Shown piece by piece: positions 19,868 through 30,186 of a DNA stretch of 61,375 nt; position 1 is the first letter of the stretch, and each line of letters begins with the position of its first letter. A model generated the notes under the pieces. That model searched no databases and had not been told where the DNA came from. It saw only the letters and a program-made list of their open reading frames with translations. The DNA comes from Acidobacteriota bacterium (lineage in GTDB: Bacteria; Acidobacteriota; Polarisedimenticolia; J045), in NCBI GenBank assembly GCA_017994815.1, contig JAGOJY010000002.1:136001-197375 (forward strand), in the 5' to 3' direction. Made by a program: the position numbers and the translations under genes.

Positions 19868-20703
19868 TTGGTTCGCCGGGCCACCCACTGCCCGCGGGGC
19901 AACCCGCCCTGCACGAGTTCGTAGGCCTGCCACGTGCCGCGCAGCCGGCTGCCGTCCGGGTCGAGCAGGCCTTCGAGCTCCGCGTCGCGACCGCGCTGCG
20001 CGTCGATGCGCTGCAGGAACAGCTTGCCGCCGACGAACGTGCCCTGCAGGCTGCCGCTGCCGTTGATCCCGAGCCGGTACTGTCCCGTGACGAGCGTGCC
20101 GGACTGGTCGAGGTAGAACGTCCCGGTCGTCCCGGCCGGCATCCAGCTCACCTCCCACACGCCCGTCAGGAGTTCGCGGTGCTCGGGCAGGCGCGCCCGG
20201 ACTTCGGCGATGCGGCGCGCGAGCGCGTCGCGCTCCTGCAAGAGACGCCGCAGGTCGGCGAGCCGCGCGTCCAGCTGTTCGCGCGTCGCCTGCGCGCGGG
20301 CCCGCGCCTGGAGCGCTTCCTTCTGCAGTTCGTCCAGCCGTTGCGCCGTGGCCTCGCGCGGGCGCACCGACTCGCGGTCCAGCGCCTCCTCGGCCGTGTT
20401 CAGCTCCTGCTGCGCGGCGGCACGCTCCATCGCGGTCTGGCGGTACGCGCGGGCGGCGTCGGCGAGGATTTCCTGCACCACGCGCGTGCGTTCCTCCAGC
20501 CCGGCGAGCACCGAGGCGGCGCGCTGTGCTTCGAGCGGATTCGAGAGGTCCTCGAACGGCGGTTCGAGCGCCTCGTCGGGCACCTGGGCCCGGGCGGGAG
20601 CGCCGGTCAAGAACGGCACGAGGGCACAGGCGGTGAGCAAGCTTGCGGGCAGGGACCAGGGCCGCGGACGTCGCGGCGGGCGTGCGGTCCGCGAGTTGGG
20701 CAT
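19864..20703 (-). CDS. Secreted coiled-coil protein, function unknown
   Basis: 279 residues, not recognised. A twin-Arg-free signal peptide (about 1-38: Arg/Pro-rich start, then LTACALVPFLTGAPARA) is followed by a long Ala/Arg/Glu-rich coiled coil (about 55-180) and a C-terminal beta-rich domain (about 188-279) with repeated Gly-Thr-Phe/Gly-x-Trp turns (GVWEVSW, GTFYLDQSGTLVTGQYRL, GTFVGGKLFL, RGTWQAYELV). ATG 20703 has GGGAG six bases upstream. Its stop overlaps the lolC start, so it is translationally coupled to the lipoprotein exporter and may be an accessory or client of it. Confidence 0.7.
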   Translation of the reverse strand: MPNSRTARPPRRPRPWSLPASLLTACALVPFLTGAPARAQVPDEALEPPFEDLSNPLEAQRAASVLAGLEERTRVVQEILADAARAYRQTAMERAAAQQELNTAEEALDRESVRPREATAQRLDELQKEALQARARAQATREQLDARLADLRRLLQERDALARRIAEVRARLPEHRELLTGVWEVSWMPAGTTGTFYLDQSGTLVTGQYRLGINGSGSLQGTFVGGKLFLQRIDAQRGRDAELEGLLDPDGSRLRGTWQAYELVQGGLPRGQWVARRTK

Positions 20704-20770
20704 CGAGGACTCCCGTTGTGCGAGCGGACAGATCGTAACGTCCACGTGGCCGGCGGGGCAACAGACGCGG

Positions 20771-21583
20771 CTAGAGAGGTTCGGACCGCGCCGCGTCGTG
20801 CGGGGTCGGGTGGTCGCCCTCGCGGCCGGGCCGCCCGCGACGCGGGCGCGCCACCGCGCGAACGACCCACAAGCAGAGCGGTGAGACGAGGTAGGCCCCG
20901 AGCACGGCGCTGATCACCCACTGCGGGGCTGCCAGGAGCCCGCCGAGCAGCGCCGCCCACAACGCCAGCACGCGGTAGGGCTTGGGGCCGAAGCGCACGT
21001 CCTTGAAGGAGCGGTAACGGATCCGGCTGACCATCAGGATCGCGAGGCTCGCGAGGAGCACCCCGTAAGGCGCGACGAGGGCCGGGGCGAGCGGGGCGCC
21101 GTCGGACAGGAGGATCGGGCAGGTGGCGATCGAGGCCGCCATCGGGATCGGCAGCCCGATGAAAAAACGGTGGTCGTGCGGGAACGCGTTGAAGCGCGCC
21201 AGGCGGATCAACCCGCACGCGGTGAACAGGAAGCAGATGGCCCAGCCGGCCCGCCCCAGCCCGGCCACGCCGGCCTGGAACGCGAGCATCGACGGGGCGA
21301 CGCCGAACGACACCGCGTCCGCCAGCGAGTCCAGTTGCTCGCCGAAGTCGCTCGCCGTCCCGGTCAGCCGCGCCACGCGCCCGTCGAGGCCGTCCAGGAC
21401 CGCGGCCGCCAGGACGAGGACCGTCGCGACAAGGAACTCGTGCTGTGTTGCCAAGAGGATCGCCACGAACCCGGCCAGGAGGTTGCCCAGCGTCATCGCG
21501 CCGGGCAGCCACCCGGCGACCCCGCGCCAACGCAGGCCCAGCGCCGGCCTCAGCGGCCGCCGCGGCCGGTGCCGCGCGCTCAC
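20771..21583 (-). CDS. pssA: CDP-diacylglycerol-serine O-phosphatidyltransferase PssA
   Basis: Makes phosphatidylserine from CDP-diacylglycerol and serine in the inner membrane. About 270 residues with six to eight membrane helices. The CDP-alcohol phosphotransferase motif D-G-x2-A-R-x8-G-x3-D-x3-D is complete: LDGLDGRVARLTGT, then GEQLDSLADAVSFG. The NAFPHDHRFFIGLPIPMAAS segment is typical of the type II family. The GTG at 21583 overlaps the psd stop (GTGA). Together psd and pssA give phosphatidylethanolamine. Confidence 0.92.
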   Translation of the reverse strand: MSARHRPRRPLRPALGLRWRGVAGWLPGAMTLGNLLAGFVAILLATQHEFLVATVLVLAAAVLDGLDGRVARLTGTASDFGEQLDSLADAVSFGVAPSMLAFQAGVAGLGRAGWAICFLFTACGLIRLARFNAFPHDHRFFIGLPIPMAASIATCPILLSDGAPLAPALVAPYGVLLASLAILMVSRIRYRSFKDVRFGPKPYRVLALWAALLGGLLAAPQWVISAVLGAYLVSPLCLWVVRAVARPRRGRPGREGDHPTPHDAARSEPL

Positions 21584-22245
21584 GGCGCGGTCCAGCGCGC
21601 GAGCGGGGTGACGCCGCCGCGCACGCGGTCCCCCGGGGAGACCAGCGGCTCCGCACCGGTCGGGATCCAAAGCCGGGTGCAGGAACCGAAGCGGATCAGC
21701 CCGAAGCGCTCCCCCGCGGCGAGGCGGTCACCCGCGCGGGTGCGGCAGACGATCCTGCGGGCCAGGATCCCGGCGACCTGCGCCACGCGGAGCTGACCCC
21801 GCGCCGAGTCCAACCAGAGCACGTTCTGCTCGTTGCGGTCGGCTGCTTCCGGCCGGTACGCCGGCAGGAAGCGCCCGGGGCGGTACTCGGCGCGCGCAAC
21901 CGTGGCACGCACCGGGCTGCGATTGACGTGGACGTCCAGCACGCTGAGGAAGATCGAAACGACGTGACCGCCGCCCTGGGCGGGCGCGACCTCGGTGACG
22001 CGTCCGTCGGCCGGGGACAGGACGAGCGCCGGGTCGGCCGGGATCTCCCGGTCCGGGTCCCGGAAGAACGCCGCGACCGCGGCGGCCACGAGGAGGAACG
22101 CGGCGCCGCCCCAGGCCCAGCCACCACCCAGCGCGAACAGCACCGCCGCGGGCACGAGCGCCGCCAGGACGAACGGCACCCCCTCGCGGGCGATCTTCCA
22201 CCGGCGCAGGGTCGTCGGTCGGCCGGGCAGTTCTCGCGTTTCCAT
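21580..22245 (-). CDS. psd: Phosphatidylserine decarboxylase (short, PSD-A type)
   Basis: Pyruvoyl enzyme that decarboxylates phosphatidylserine to phosphatidylethanolamine. 221 residues, typical of the short form. Two hydrophobic segments near the N terminus anchor it to the membrane. FFRDPDREIP, LSPADGRVTEV and IFLSVLDVHVNRSPV are family signatures, and RFGSCTRLW holds the Gly-Ser self-cleavage site that generates the pyruvoyl group. Located directly upstream of pssA and overlapping it; 54 bases separate it from the tsaB-rimI gene. Confidence 0.93.
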   Translation of the reverse strand: METRELPGRPTTLRRWKIAREGVPFVLAALVPAAVLFALGGGWAWGGAAFLLVAAAVAAFFRDPDREIPADPALVLSPADGRVTEVAPAQGGGHVVSIFLSVLDVHVNRSPVRATVARAEYRPGRFLPAYRPEAADRNEQNVLWLDSARGQLRVAQVAGILARRIVCRTRAGDRLAAGERFGLIRFGSCTRLWIPTGAEPLVSPGDRVRGGVTPLARWTAP

Positions 22246-22299
22246 GGCCGGGGGGAGGCTAGCAGAAAAGCCACCCCGCGGCTTGACGCCCGGCCGGGA

Positions 22300-23451
22300 T
22301 CATCTCCTCAGGACGAGGCTCATCAACAGGGCGTCGGTCCCGTCCGAGTAGTACCGCCGCCGCATCCCGACCGGGACGAAACCCTCGGTGGCGTACAGGG
22401 TGATCGCGGCCGTGTTGTTGACGCGCACCTCGAGGTCCACCCGCGAGCAGCCGGCCTGCCGGGCGCGGGCGATCAGTTCGCGCACGAGCGCCCGCCCGAG
22501 GCCCCGCCGCCGTGTCGAGGGCCGCACGGCGACGCTCATGATCGAGAACAGGTCGGCATCGACCCGCGCCAGCGCCGCGGCCTCGAGCCGCCCGCCGGGG
22601 GCACGCAGACCGAGGGCCCGGCCCGGCTCCGCCGACTCGAGTTCCTGCGCCAGCATCGCGCGGCTCCACGGCGCGCTGAAGCTCGCGCGCTCGATCTCCA
22701 GCAACTGGTCGAGATCGGCGGGACCAAGTTCGGCCAGTTCCCAGCCCGGGAACGAACGCGCGTGCCGGGCGGGCAGCGCCGCGTCCGGCGCGACGAGATA
22801 CGTCGGCCGCGGCCGCGCCGTCGCGGCACCGCGCCGCGCCGCGATCGACGCGAGCGCCTCGAGCGGCGACATCCGCCCCGGCAACAACTCCACCCCGGTC
22901 GGCCACGCGAGGTCCCCGGCGCCCGGCGCGAGGACGACCCGGCGTCCCGCCAGCTCGCGCATCCGCGGCAACTCGTCGCGGCCGACCAGCCCGCGACCGA
23001 GCGCGGTGGACCCGCCGGCGCTCGCCCGGGCGAGCAGCACCCGGACCCGCCCCCAGGGGATCGCCACCAGCACCGGGCGACGCGCCCCCGCGGCGTGGGC
23101 GAGGATCGTCGGGGCGTCGACGCCCGCGAGCGTCACCGCCGGGTCCGCGAGGCGAAAGCCCCACGCGATGCCGAGCGCGACGCGCATCCCGGTGAACGAG
23201 CCGGGGCCCGTCCCGACCACCACGCGCGAGATCTCGCGCGCATCGACGCTCGCCGCGCGCAGCGCGGTCCGGACAGACCGGAACAGGTCCGACCGTGCGC
23301 CGCGCTCGTCGGCCGCGGCGCTCGCCGCGAGGACGCGGCCGGCGGCGACCACGGCGGCGCCGCCGCCCGCGAGGGCGCCCTCGAGGACGAGCTGCGGGCC
23401 CCCGGGGCCCGGCCCCGCGGACGTATAACCGTTTGTTCTCGCTGTGCCCAC
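22300..23451 (-). CDS. TsaB-RimI fusion: tRNA t6A partner subunit plus ribosomal-protein N-acetyltransferase
   Basis: 383 residues in two parts. Residues 1 to about 230 are TsaB, the ASKHA-fold partner of TsaD in making t6A at position 37 of tRNAs; the signature VVVGTGPGSFTGMRVALGIA is complete at about 78-97. Residues from about 245 are a GNAT acetyltransferase of the RimI type, with SFSAPWSRAMLAQELES near its start, the acetyl-CoA loop VAVRPSTRRRGLGRALVREL, and VDLEVRVNNTAAITLYATEGF. The start is uncertain: GTG 23451 is the nearest codon upstream of the first TsaB strand but has no ribosome binding site, and an ATG lies at 23535. The Asp of the usual first-strand motif (DTST) is not seen. 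Confidence 0.88.
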   Translation of the reverse strand: MGTARTNGYTSAGPGPGGPQLVLEGALAGGGAAVVAAGRVLAASAAADERGARSDLFRSVRTALRAASVDAREISRVVVGTGPGSFTGMRVALGIAWGFRLADPAVTLAGVDAPTILAHAAGARRPVLVAIPWGRVRVLLARASAGGSTALGRGLVGRDELPRMRELAGRRVVLAPGAGDLAWPTGVELLPGRMSPLEALASIAARRGAATARPRPTYLVAPDAALPARHARSFPGWELAELGPADLDQLLEIERASFSAPWSRAMLAQELESAEPGRALGLRAPGGRLEAAALARVDADLFSIMSVAVRPSTRRRGLGRALVRELIARARQAGCSRVDLEVRVNNTAAITLYATEGFVPVGMRRRYYSDGTDALLMSLVLRR

Positions 23452-23561
23452 GTGGTTTGCAGCCTCCCGAATTTGCCTAGGCGTGCAACAAGAGGCAATG
23501 TTGACGCAAGGGGCGCTGCGGGGGCGAGTGGCCACAAGGCCGATCGCCCCAGGAGACGAAG
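23452..23561. promoter_or_regulatory. Divergent promoter region of tsaB-rimI and prkA
   Basis: A 110-bp gap between divergent genes. It contains an 8-bp perfect palindrome GCCTAGGC (23475-23482) inside a larger TTGC...GCAA dyad, and AGGAG at 23551-23555, the ribosome binding site of prkA. A TTGACG hexamer at 23501-23506 has no convincing -10 partner. The palindrome could be an operator. Confidence 0.35.
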
Positions 23562-25622
<2,061 letters not shown>

Positions 25623-25627
25623 GCTCG

Positions 25628-26734
25628 GTGACGCTGAAGATCGAAACCGACGTCGGCCGCTTCCGGCAGATCGTCCGCGGCAAGGTGCGCGACGAGCTGC
25701 GCCGCTTCATGTCGCGCGGCGAAATGATCGGGCGCAAGGGCAAGAACCTCGTCTCGATCCCGCTCAACCGCATCGACCTGCCGCGGTTCGTCCACGGCAG
25801 CAACAACCGGCCCCACGTCGGCCAGGGCGAGGGAGAAGTCGGCAGCGTGCTCGGCCCGGCCGGCGAGCAGCAAGGCGGCGGCGAGGCGGGCAACGCGCCG
25901 GGCGAGCACATCCTCGAGGTCGAGATGACGCTCGAGGAGCTCGCGGAGCTGCTCGGCCGCGAGTTCGGCCTGCCGCGGATCCGGCCCAAGGGGCGCAAGA
26001 ACATCCTCGCCGACCGCGGCCGCTACACCGGGATCGCCACGAGCGGTCCGGAATCGCTGCGCCACTTCAAGCGCAGCTACCGCCAGGCGCTCAAGCGCCA
26101 GATCAGCTCCGGGGCCTACGACCCCGAGCGCCCGATCGTGATGCCGATCCGGGAGGACAAGCGCTACCGCAGTTTCCGCACGATGCCGACCCCGCAGTCC
26201 AACGCGGTCATCCTCTACGTGATGGATGTCTCCGGCTCGATGGGGGACGAGCAGAAGGAAGTCGTCCGCATCGCTTCGTTCTGGATCGACACTTGGCTGC
26301 AGAGCCAGTACCGCGGTCTGTCGACGGTCTACATCATCCACGACGCCGAGGCCCGCGAGGTCGACCGCGACACCTTCTTCCGCACGCGCGAGAGCGGCGG
26401 GACCGTGATTTCGAGCGCCTACCGGCTGGCGACACGCATCATGGCCGAGCGTTTCCCGCCCGACGACTGGAACCTGTACCTGTTCCAGTTCTCCGATGGC
26501 GACAACTGGTCGCAGGGCGACACCGAGGTCTGCGTCAAGCTGCTGCGCGACGAGCTGCTGCCCGCGCTGAACCTGTTCGCCTACGGACAGGTTGAAAGCC
26601 CCTACGGCTCCGGCCAGTTCCTCCGCGACCTCGAGGTGCCATACGCCGCCGACGAGCGAGTCGTGATGACCACGATCGACGGCAAGGAAGGCATCCCAGC
26701 CGCGATCCAGACTTTCCTCTCGACCGGGAGGTGA
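25628..26734 (+). CDS. YeaH/YhbH family protein (DUF444) with von Willebrand A-like fold
   Basis: 368 residues. The N-terminal half is charged and Gly-rich with the conserved [17 protein letters not shown] and [16 protein letters not shown] segments. The C-terminal half is a vWA-like domain with the metal-site sequence DVSGSMG at about 199-205. The start is the GTG at 25628, six bases after the prkA stop, with AAGGAAAG upstream. Always found with prkA; in E. coli yeaGH is induced by stress and nitrogen starvation. The exact activity is not known; it probably works with PrkA and SpoVR in one pathway. Confidence 0.92.
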   Translation: MTLKIETDVGRFRQIVRGKVRDELRRFMSRGEMIGRKGKNLVSIPLNRIDLPRFVHGSNNRPHVGQGEGEVGSVLGPAGEQQGGGEAGNAPGEHILEVEMTLEELAELLGREFGLPRIRPKGRKNILADRGRYTGIATSGPESLRHFKRSYRQALKRQISSGAYDPERPIVMPIREDKRYRSFRTMPTPQSNAVILYVMDVSGSMGDEQKEVVRIASFWIDTWLQSQYRGLSTVYIIHDAEAREVDRDTFFRTRESGGTVISSAYRLATRIMAERFPPDDWNLYLFQFSDGDNWSQGDTEVCVKLLRDELLPALNLFAYGQVESPYGSGQFLRDLEVPYAADERVVMTTIDGKEGIPAAIQTFLSTGR

Positions 26735-26735
26735 C

Positions 26736-28235
26736 GTGTCGCTCCCGCGCGAACTCCAGGAGCTGCAGCACCGCGTCGAACAGACGGCGCGCCGCTACGG
26801 GTTGACGTTTTTCCAGACCATCTTCGAGGTCGTCGACTACGCCCAGATGAGCCAGCTCGCGGCGTACACCGGCTTCCCGGTGCGCTACCCGCACTGGCGC
26901 TTCGGAATGGAGTTCGAGCAGCTGGCGAAGTCGTACACCTATGGGTTGCACAAGATCTACGAGATGGTGATCAACAATGACCCGACGTACGCCTACCTGT
27001 TGGAAGGCAACACGTTGTTGGACCAGAAGCTGGTGATGGCCCACGTCTACGGCCACGCCGACTTCTTCAAGAACAACGTCTTCTTCGATCACACGAACCG
27101 CAAGATGGTGGACACGATGGCCAACCACGCCACGCGTGTCCGGCGCTACATGGACCGGCTCGGCGTCGAGCGGGTCGAACAGTTCCTCGACCACTGCCTG
27201 ACCGTCGAGGAACTGATCGACGCCCAGGCCGCGTTCCGCGAGCCGTACGACGGCGGTCGCGATCTCGTCGAGGACGAGGAGCCGGTCGTGGTCCGGCCGC
27301 TGCCGGCCAAGGACTACATGCAGCGCTACATCAACCCGCCGGAGCGGATCGAGGAGGAGCGCACACGGCTGGAACACGAACGGGACAAGCGCCGGCGCTT
27401 CCCCCCCGCCCCCCGCCGCGACGTGCTCGGTTTCGTTCTGGCCCACTCGCCGCTCGAAACCTGGGAGCGCGACATCCTCGGGATCGTGCGCGACGAGAGC
27501 TACTACTTCCTGCCGCAGCGCCAGACCAAGATCATGAACGAGGGCTGGGCCAGCTATTGGCACACGACGATGCTGACCGAGGGGCTGCTCGATCCGGGCG
27601 AGGTCGTGGACTACGCCGACCAGCACTCCGGGACGACCGCCACCTCTCCCGGCCGGCTGAACCCGTACAAGCTCGGCCTGGAGCTGTTCCGCGACATCAA
27701 GTACCGCTGGGACACCGGACGCTTCGGCCGCGAGTGGGACGGCTGCGACGACATGGCCGAGCGCGCGCTGTGGGACCGTGACACCGGCCGCGGCACCGAG
27801 AAGATCTACGAGGTGCGCCGGTTGTACAACGACCTGACGTTCATCGACGAGTTCCTGACCGAGGACTTCGCGCGCCAGCAGAAGTTATTCGTGTTCGCCA
27901 AGGACCGCCGCCGCGACGCCTACGTCATCACTTCGCGCGAATTCGACGAAGTCAAGCGGGCGCTGTTGTTCCAGCTGACGAACTTCGGCACCCCGATCAT
28001 CGAGGTCGTGGACGGGAACTTCGCCAACCGCGGCGAACTCCTGCTCGTGCACCGGCACGAGGGCGTCGAGCTGAAGCTGGACTGGGCCCGCGAGGTGCTC
28101 GCGGCCCTGGCACTCCTGTGGCACCGCCCGGTGCACGTCGAGACGATCGTCGGCGGACGCCCCAAGCGACTGGGCCACGACGGGACGAATCCGACGGAGG
28201 CCGACGTCGGCGCGACGACGGAGGCCAGCCGCTGA
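26736..28235 (+). CDS. SpoVR family protein (YcgB-like)
   Basis: 499 residues, family of Bacillus SpoVR (spore cortex formation) and E. coli YcgB. Conserved blocks include HWRFGMEFEQLAKSYTYGL, the VYGHADFFKNNVFF segment, an Arg/Pro-rich insert, KIMNEGWASYWHTTM and GRLNPYKLGLELFRDIK. GTG 26736 follows the yeaH stop by one base. No sporulation genes are visible in the window, so this marks the widespread stress operon rather than endospore formation. The start lacks a good independent Shine-Dalgarno and is probably coupled. Confidence 0.93.
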   Translation: MSLPRELQELQHRVEQTARRYGLTFFQTIFEVVDYAQMSQLAAYTGFPVRYPHWRFGMEFEQLAKSYTYGLHKIYEMVINNDPTYAYLLEGNTLLDQKLVMAHVYGHADFFKNNVFFDHTNRKMVDTMANHATRVRRYMDRLGVERVEQFLDHCLTVEELIDAQAAFREPYDGGRDLVEDEEPVVVRPLPAKDYMQRYINPPERIEEERTRLEHERDKRRRFPPAPRRDVLGFVLAHSPLETWERDILGIVRDESYYFLPQRQTKIMNEGWASYWHTTMLTEGLLDPGEVVDYADQHSGTTATSPGRLNPYKLGLELFRDIKYRWDTGRFGREWDGCDDMAERALWDRDTGRGTEKIYEVRRLYNDLTFIDEFLTEDFARQQKLFVFAKDRRRDAYVITSREFDEVKRALLFQLTNFGTPIIEVVDGNFANRGELLLVHRHEGVELKLDWAREVLAALALLWHRPVHVETIVGGRPKRLGHDGTNPTEADVGATTEASR

Positions 28236-28247
28236 GAGGCTTTCGCC

Positions 28248-28295
28248 TGCTGACCGCCTTTACGGCACATCGCAAGCTTCAACGCGCGGTCAGCA
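28248..28295. promoter_or_regulatory. Long inverted repeat ahead of the barrel protein gene
   Basis: TGCTGACCGC (28248-28257) and GCGGTCAGCA (28286-28295) are perfect 10-base complements separated by 28 bases. The right arm lies where the -35 box of the CATAAT promoter (28305-28310) would be, so it may be a regulator binding site; it could also fold as a loose hairpin at the end of the spoVR transcript. Confidence 0.4.
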
Positions 28296-28304
28296 AATCT
28301 CCGA

Positions 28305-28310
28305 CATAAT
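28305..28310 (+). promoter_or_regulatory. Candidate -10 element of the barrel protein gene
   Basis: CATAAT (5/6 to TATAAT) in a locally AT-richer stretch, about 84 bases from the likely start site to ATG 28401. No clear -35; an inverted-repeat arm occupies that position. Confidence 0.4.
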
Positions 28311-28400
28311 CATCACGTCCGCGCCGGAGTGTCGGCGCATGGACGCGCAGGTGCGCGGGCCAGTGACCCGAAAAGTCCGCGATTCAGCAAGGGACGTTTC

Positions 28401-28973
28401 ATGCGCAAGTACCTGTTTGCTGCATTCGCGTTGCTCCTGGTGTCCGTCCCGGCCCAGGCCACGGGTTTCGGCGTTTACGGCGCCTGGTGGGACACGGACG
28501 AGTTGGAAGATGCCGGCGGGCTGGGTCTCAGCCTGTCCTTCCCGTTGAACGAGGTGCTCGGACTCGAGGTCCGCGGCACGTACTTCGAGGAGTTCTCCGA
28601 GGATCCGCTCGAAGGCCTCGTCGAAGGTGACCAGCGGGTATTCGAAAAGCAGAGCCTGCACATCGTTCCGCTGGAAGTCGGCCTGAGAATCCACTTCGCG
28701 CGCGAGATGGCCAACATGCGGCCGTACGTCGGCGTCGGCGCGAGCTACCACATGCTCGATTCGGACTTCGGCGACATCGACAACGAGGTCGGCTACTACG
28801 CCAGCCTCGGCTCGAACTTCGGCGACGGCGAGGGTGCCGACTTTTGGGCCGAGGCCCTGTACCGAAAGGTCGAGGGCACGATCGACTTCCGCGGGGACAA
28901 CGACATTCGCGACAACGTGGCGTTCGACCTCGACGGGCTCGGCGTCAACCTCGGAGTGGTCTGGAACTGGTGA
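28401..28973 (+). CDS. Small outer-membrane beta-barrel protein
   Basis: 190 residues. Signal peptide 1-20 (MRKYLFAAFALLLVSVPAQA, then TG) followed by alternating hydrophobic strands typical of an 8-stranded OmpW/OmpX-like barrel: FGVYGAWW, LGLSLSFPL, LGLEVRGTYFEEF, LHIVPLEVGLRIHF, MRPYVGVGASYHML, GYYASLGSNF, ADFWAEALYRKV, and the C-terminal VNLGVVWNW ending in an aromatic residue as BAM substrates do. Loops are acidic. ATG 28401 is preceded by AAGGGA about 7 bases away; upstream in-frame codons are unlike a signal peptide. Own promoter; ligand unknown. Confidence 0.8.
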   Translation: MRKYLFAAFALLLVSVPAQATGFGVYGAWWDTDELEDAGGLGLSLSFPLNEVLGLEVRGTYFEEFSEDPLEGLVEGDQRVFEKQSLHIVPLEVGLRIHFAREMANMRPYVGVGASYHMLDSDFGDIDNEVGYYASLGSNFGDGEGADFWAEALYRKVEGTIDFRGDNDIRDNVAFDLDGLGVNLGVVWNW

Positions 28974-28978
28974 CGACG

Positions 28979-29067
28979 GGGGGACAGGTGGCCCTCCCCC
29001 GCTCGCAGCCAATCGTCCGGTGCGTTCGGAAAGAACGGGGGACAGGTATTCCACCTGTCCCCCGTTC
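28979..29067. repeat. REP-like palindrome and partial copy
   Basis: GAACGGGGGACAGGT (29033-29047) and its exact reverse complement (29053-29067) flank a 5-base ATTCC loop: a perfect 15-bp stem. The core GGGGGACAGGT also occurs as a direct repeat at 28979-28989, next to CCCTCCCCC. Paired GGGGACAGG-type palindromes between genes are the pattern of REP elements mobilised by RAYT transposases in many genomes. No transposase is in the window. It may also end the upstream transcript. Confidence 0.6.
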
Positions 29068-29088
29068 GCGTCGGCGCTGCGCGGGCGC

Positions 29089-29094
29089 GATAAT
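29089..29094 (+). promoter_or_regulatory. Candidate -10 element, leaderless radical SAM gene
   Basis: GATAAT (5/6 to TATAAT) ends six bases before ATG 29101, and no Shine-Dalgarno is present. The predicted transcription start falls at or next to the ATG. Confidence 0.4.
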
Positions 29095-29100
29095 CGGGCC

Positions 29101-30180
29101 ATGGCCGAAATTCTCTCCGGTCCGGTCGCGCGCTGGTGGCACCGCCTCGACGACGGCCGCGTCCAGTGCGATCTCTGCCCGCGCAACTGCAAGCTGCACG
29201 AGGGGCAACGCGCGTTCTGCTTCGTCCGCGCCCGCCGCGGCGACGAGCTGGTCCTAACCACCTACGGCCGCTCGACCGGCTTCTGCATCGACCCGATTGA
29301 AAAAAAGCCGCTGAACCATTTCTACCCGGGAACCCCGGTGCTGTCGTTCGGGACCGCCGGGTGCAATCTCGGCTGCCGTTTCTGCCAGAACTGGGACATC
29401 AGCAAGAGCCGGGAATTCGATCGCCTGGCCGACACCGCGACACCGCGCGGCCTCGCGGCGGTCGCCTTGCGGCTCCACGTGACCAGCGTGGCCTTCACCT
29501 ACAACGACCCGGTGCTGTGGGCCGAGTACGCGATCGACTGCGCCCGCGCCTGCCGAGCGGCCGGGCTGAAAACCGTCGCCGTGACGGCCGGGTACATCGC
29601 GCCGGAGGCGCGCGCCGAGTTCTTCGCGGCGTTCGACGCCGCCAACGTCGACCTCAAAGGTTTCACCGACGAGTTCTACCGCAAGATCTGCTTCGGCGAA
29701 CTGCAGCCGGTGCTCGATACGCTCTTGCACCTGCGGGCGAGCGGGACCTGGCTCGAGATCACAACGCTGTTGATCCCCGGCCAGAACGACGGCGAGGAGG
29801 AGGTCGACCGGCTGAGCGAGTGGATCCGGCGCGAGTTGGGCCCGGAGGTGCCGCTGCACTTCACGGCCTTCCACCCCGACTTCCAGATGCGCGACGTGCC
29901 GCCGACGCCCGCCGCGACACTCGTCCGCGCGCGGCAGCAGGCGTTGGCCCGCGGCCTGAAGCACGTCTACACCGGCAACGTCCACGACCGGTCGGGGCAG
30001 AGCACCTACTGCGCCGGTTGCGGCAGGCTGCTCGTCGAACGCGACTGGTACGAGCTGGGAGCCTACAACCTGACGCCGGAGGGGGCGTGCCGCTCCTGCG
30101 GGCGGGCGGTGGCAGGGCGGTTCGCCGCCGCGCCCGGCAACTGGGGCTCGCGCCGCGTTCCGGTGGCCGTGGGCGTGTAG
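29101..30180 (+). CDS. AmmeMemoRadiSam-type radical SAM enzyme (AmrS-like)
   Basis: 359 residues, related to pyruvate formate-lyase activases. The N-terminal CDLCPRNCKLHEGQRAFC is a four-Cys motif typical of this subfamily. The radical SAM cluster motif is C88-x3-C92-x2-C95 (AGCNLGCRFCQNWD). SKSREFDRLA and the TYNDP segment follow, then C-terminal Cys pairs (CAGCGRLL and CRSCGRAV) that could bind a further metal. In other genomes the family travels with AMMECR1 and MEMO proteins; neither is here. Substrate unknown. Ends 6 bases from the convergent corA stop. Confidence 0.9.
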   Translation: MAEILSGPVARWWHRLDDGRVQCDLCPRNCKLHEGQRAFCFVRARRGDELVLTTYGRSTGFCIDPIEKKPLNHFYPGTPVLSFGTAGCNLGCRFCQNWDISKSREFDRLADTATPRGLAAVALRLHVTSVAFTYNDPVLWAEYAIDCARACRAAGLKTVAVTAGYIAPEARAEFFAAFDAANVDLKGFTDEFYRKICFGELQPVLDTLLHLRASGTWLEITTLLIPGQNDGEEEVDRLSEWIRRELGPEVPLHFTAFHPDFQMRDVPPTPAATLVRARQQALARGLKHVYTGNVHDRSGQSTYCAGCGRLLVERDWYELGAYNLTPEGACRSCGRAVAGRFAAAPGNWGSRRVPVAVGV

Positions 30181-30186
30181 CCCGGC

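Noticed and set aside
23492..23507. Possible sigma-54 promoter before prkA (GGCA...GC spacing)
   Set aside because: Spacing of GG and GC is right but the -12 TT and several -24 bases do not match; too weak to call.
26736..28235. SpoVR as evidence of endospore formation
   Set aside because: SpoVR/YcgB proteins occur in many non-sporulating Gram-negatives with prkA and yeaH, and no other sporulation gene is present.
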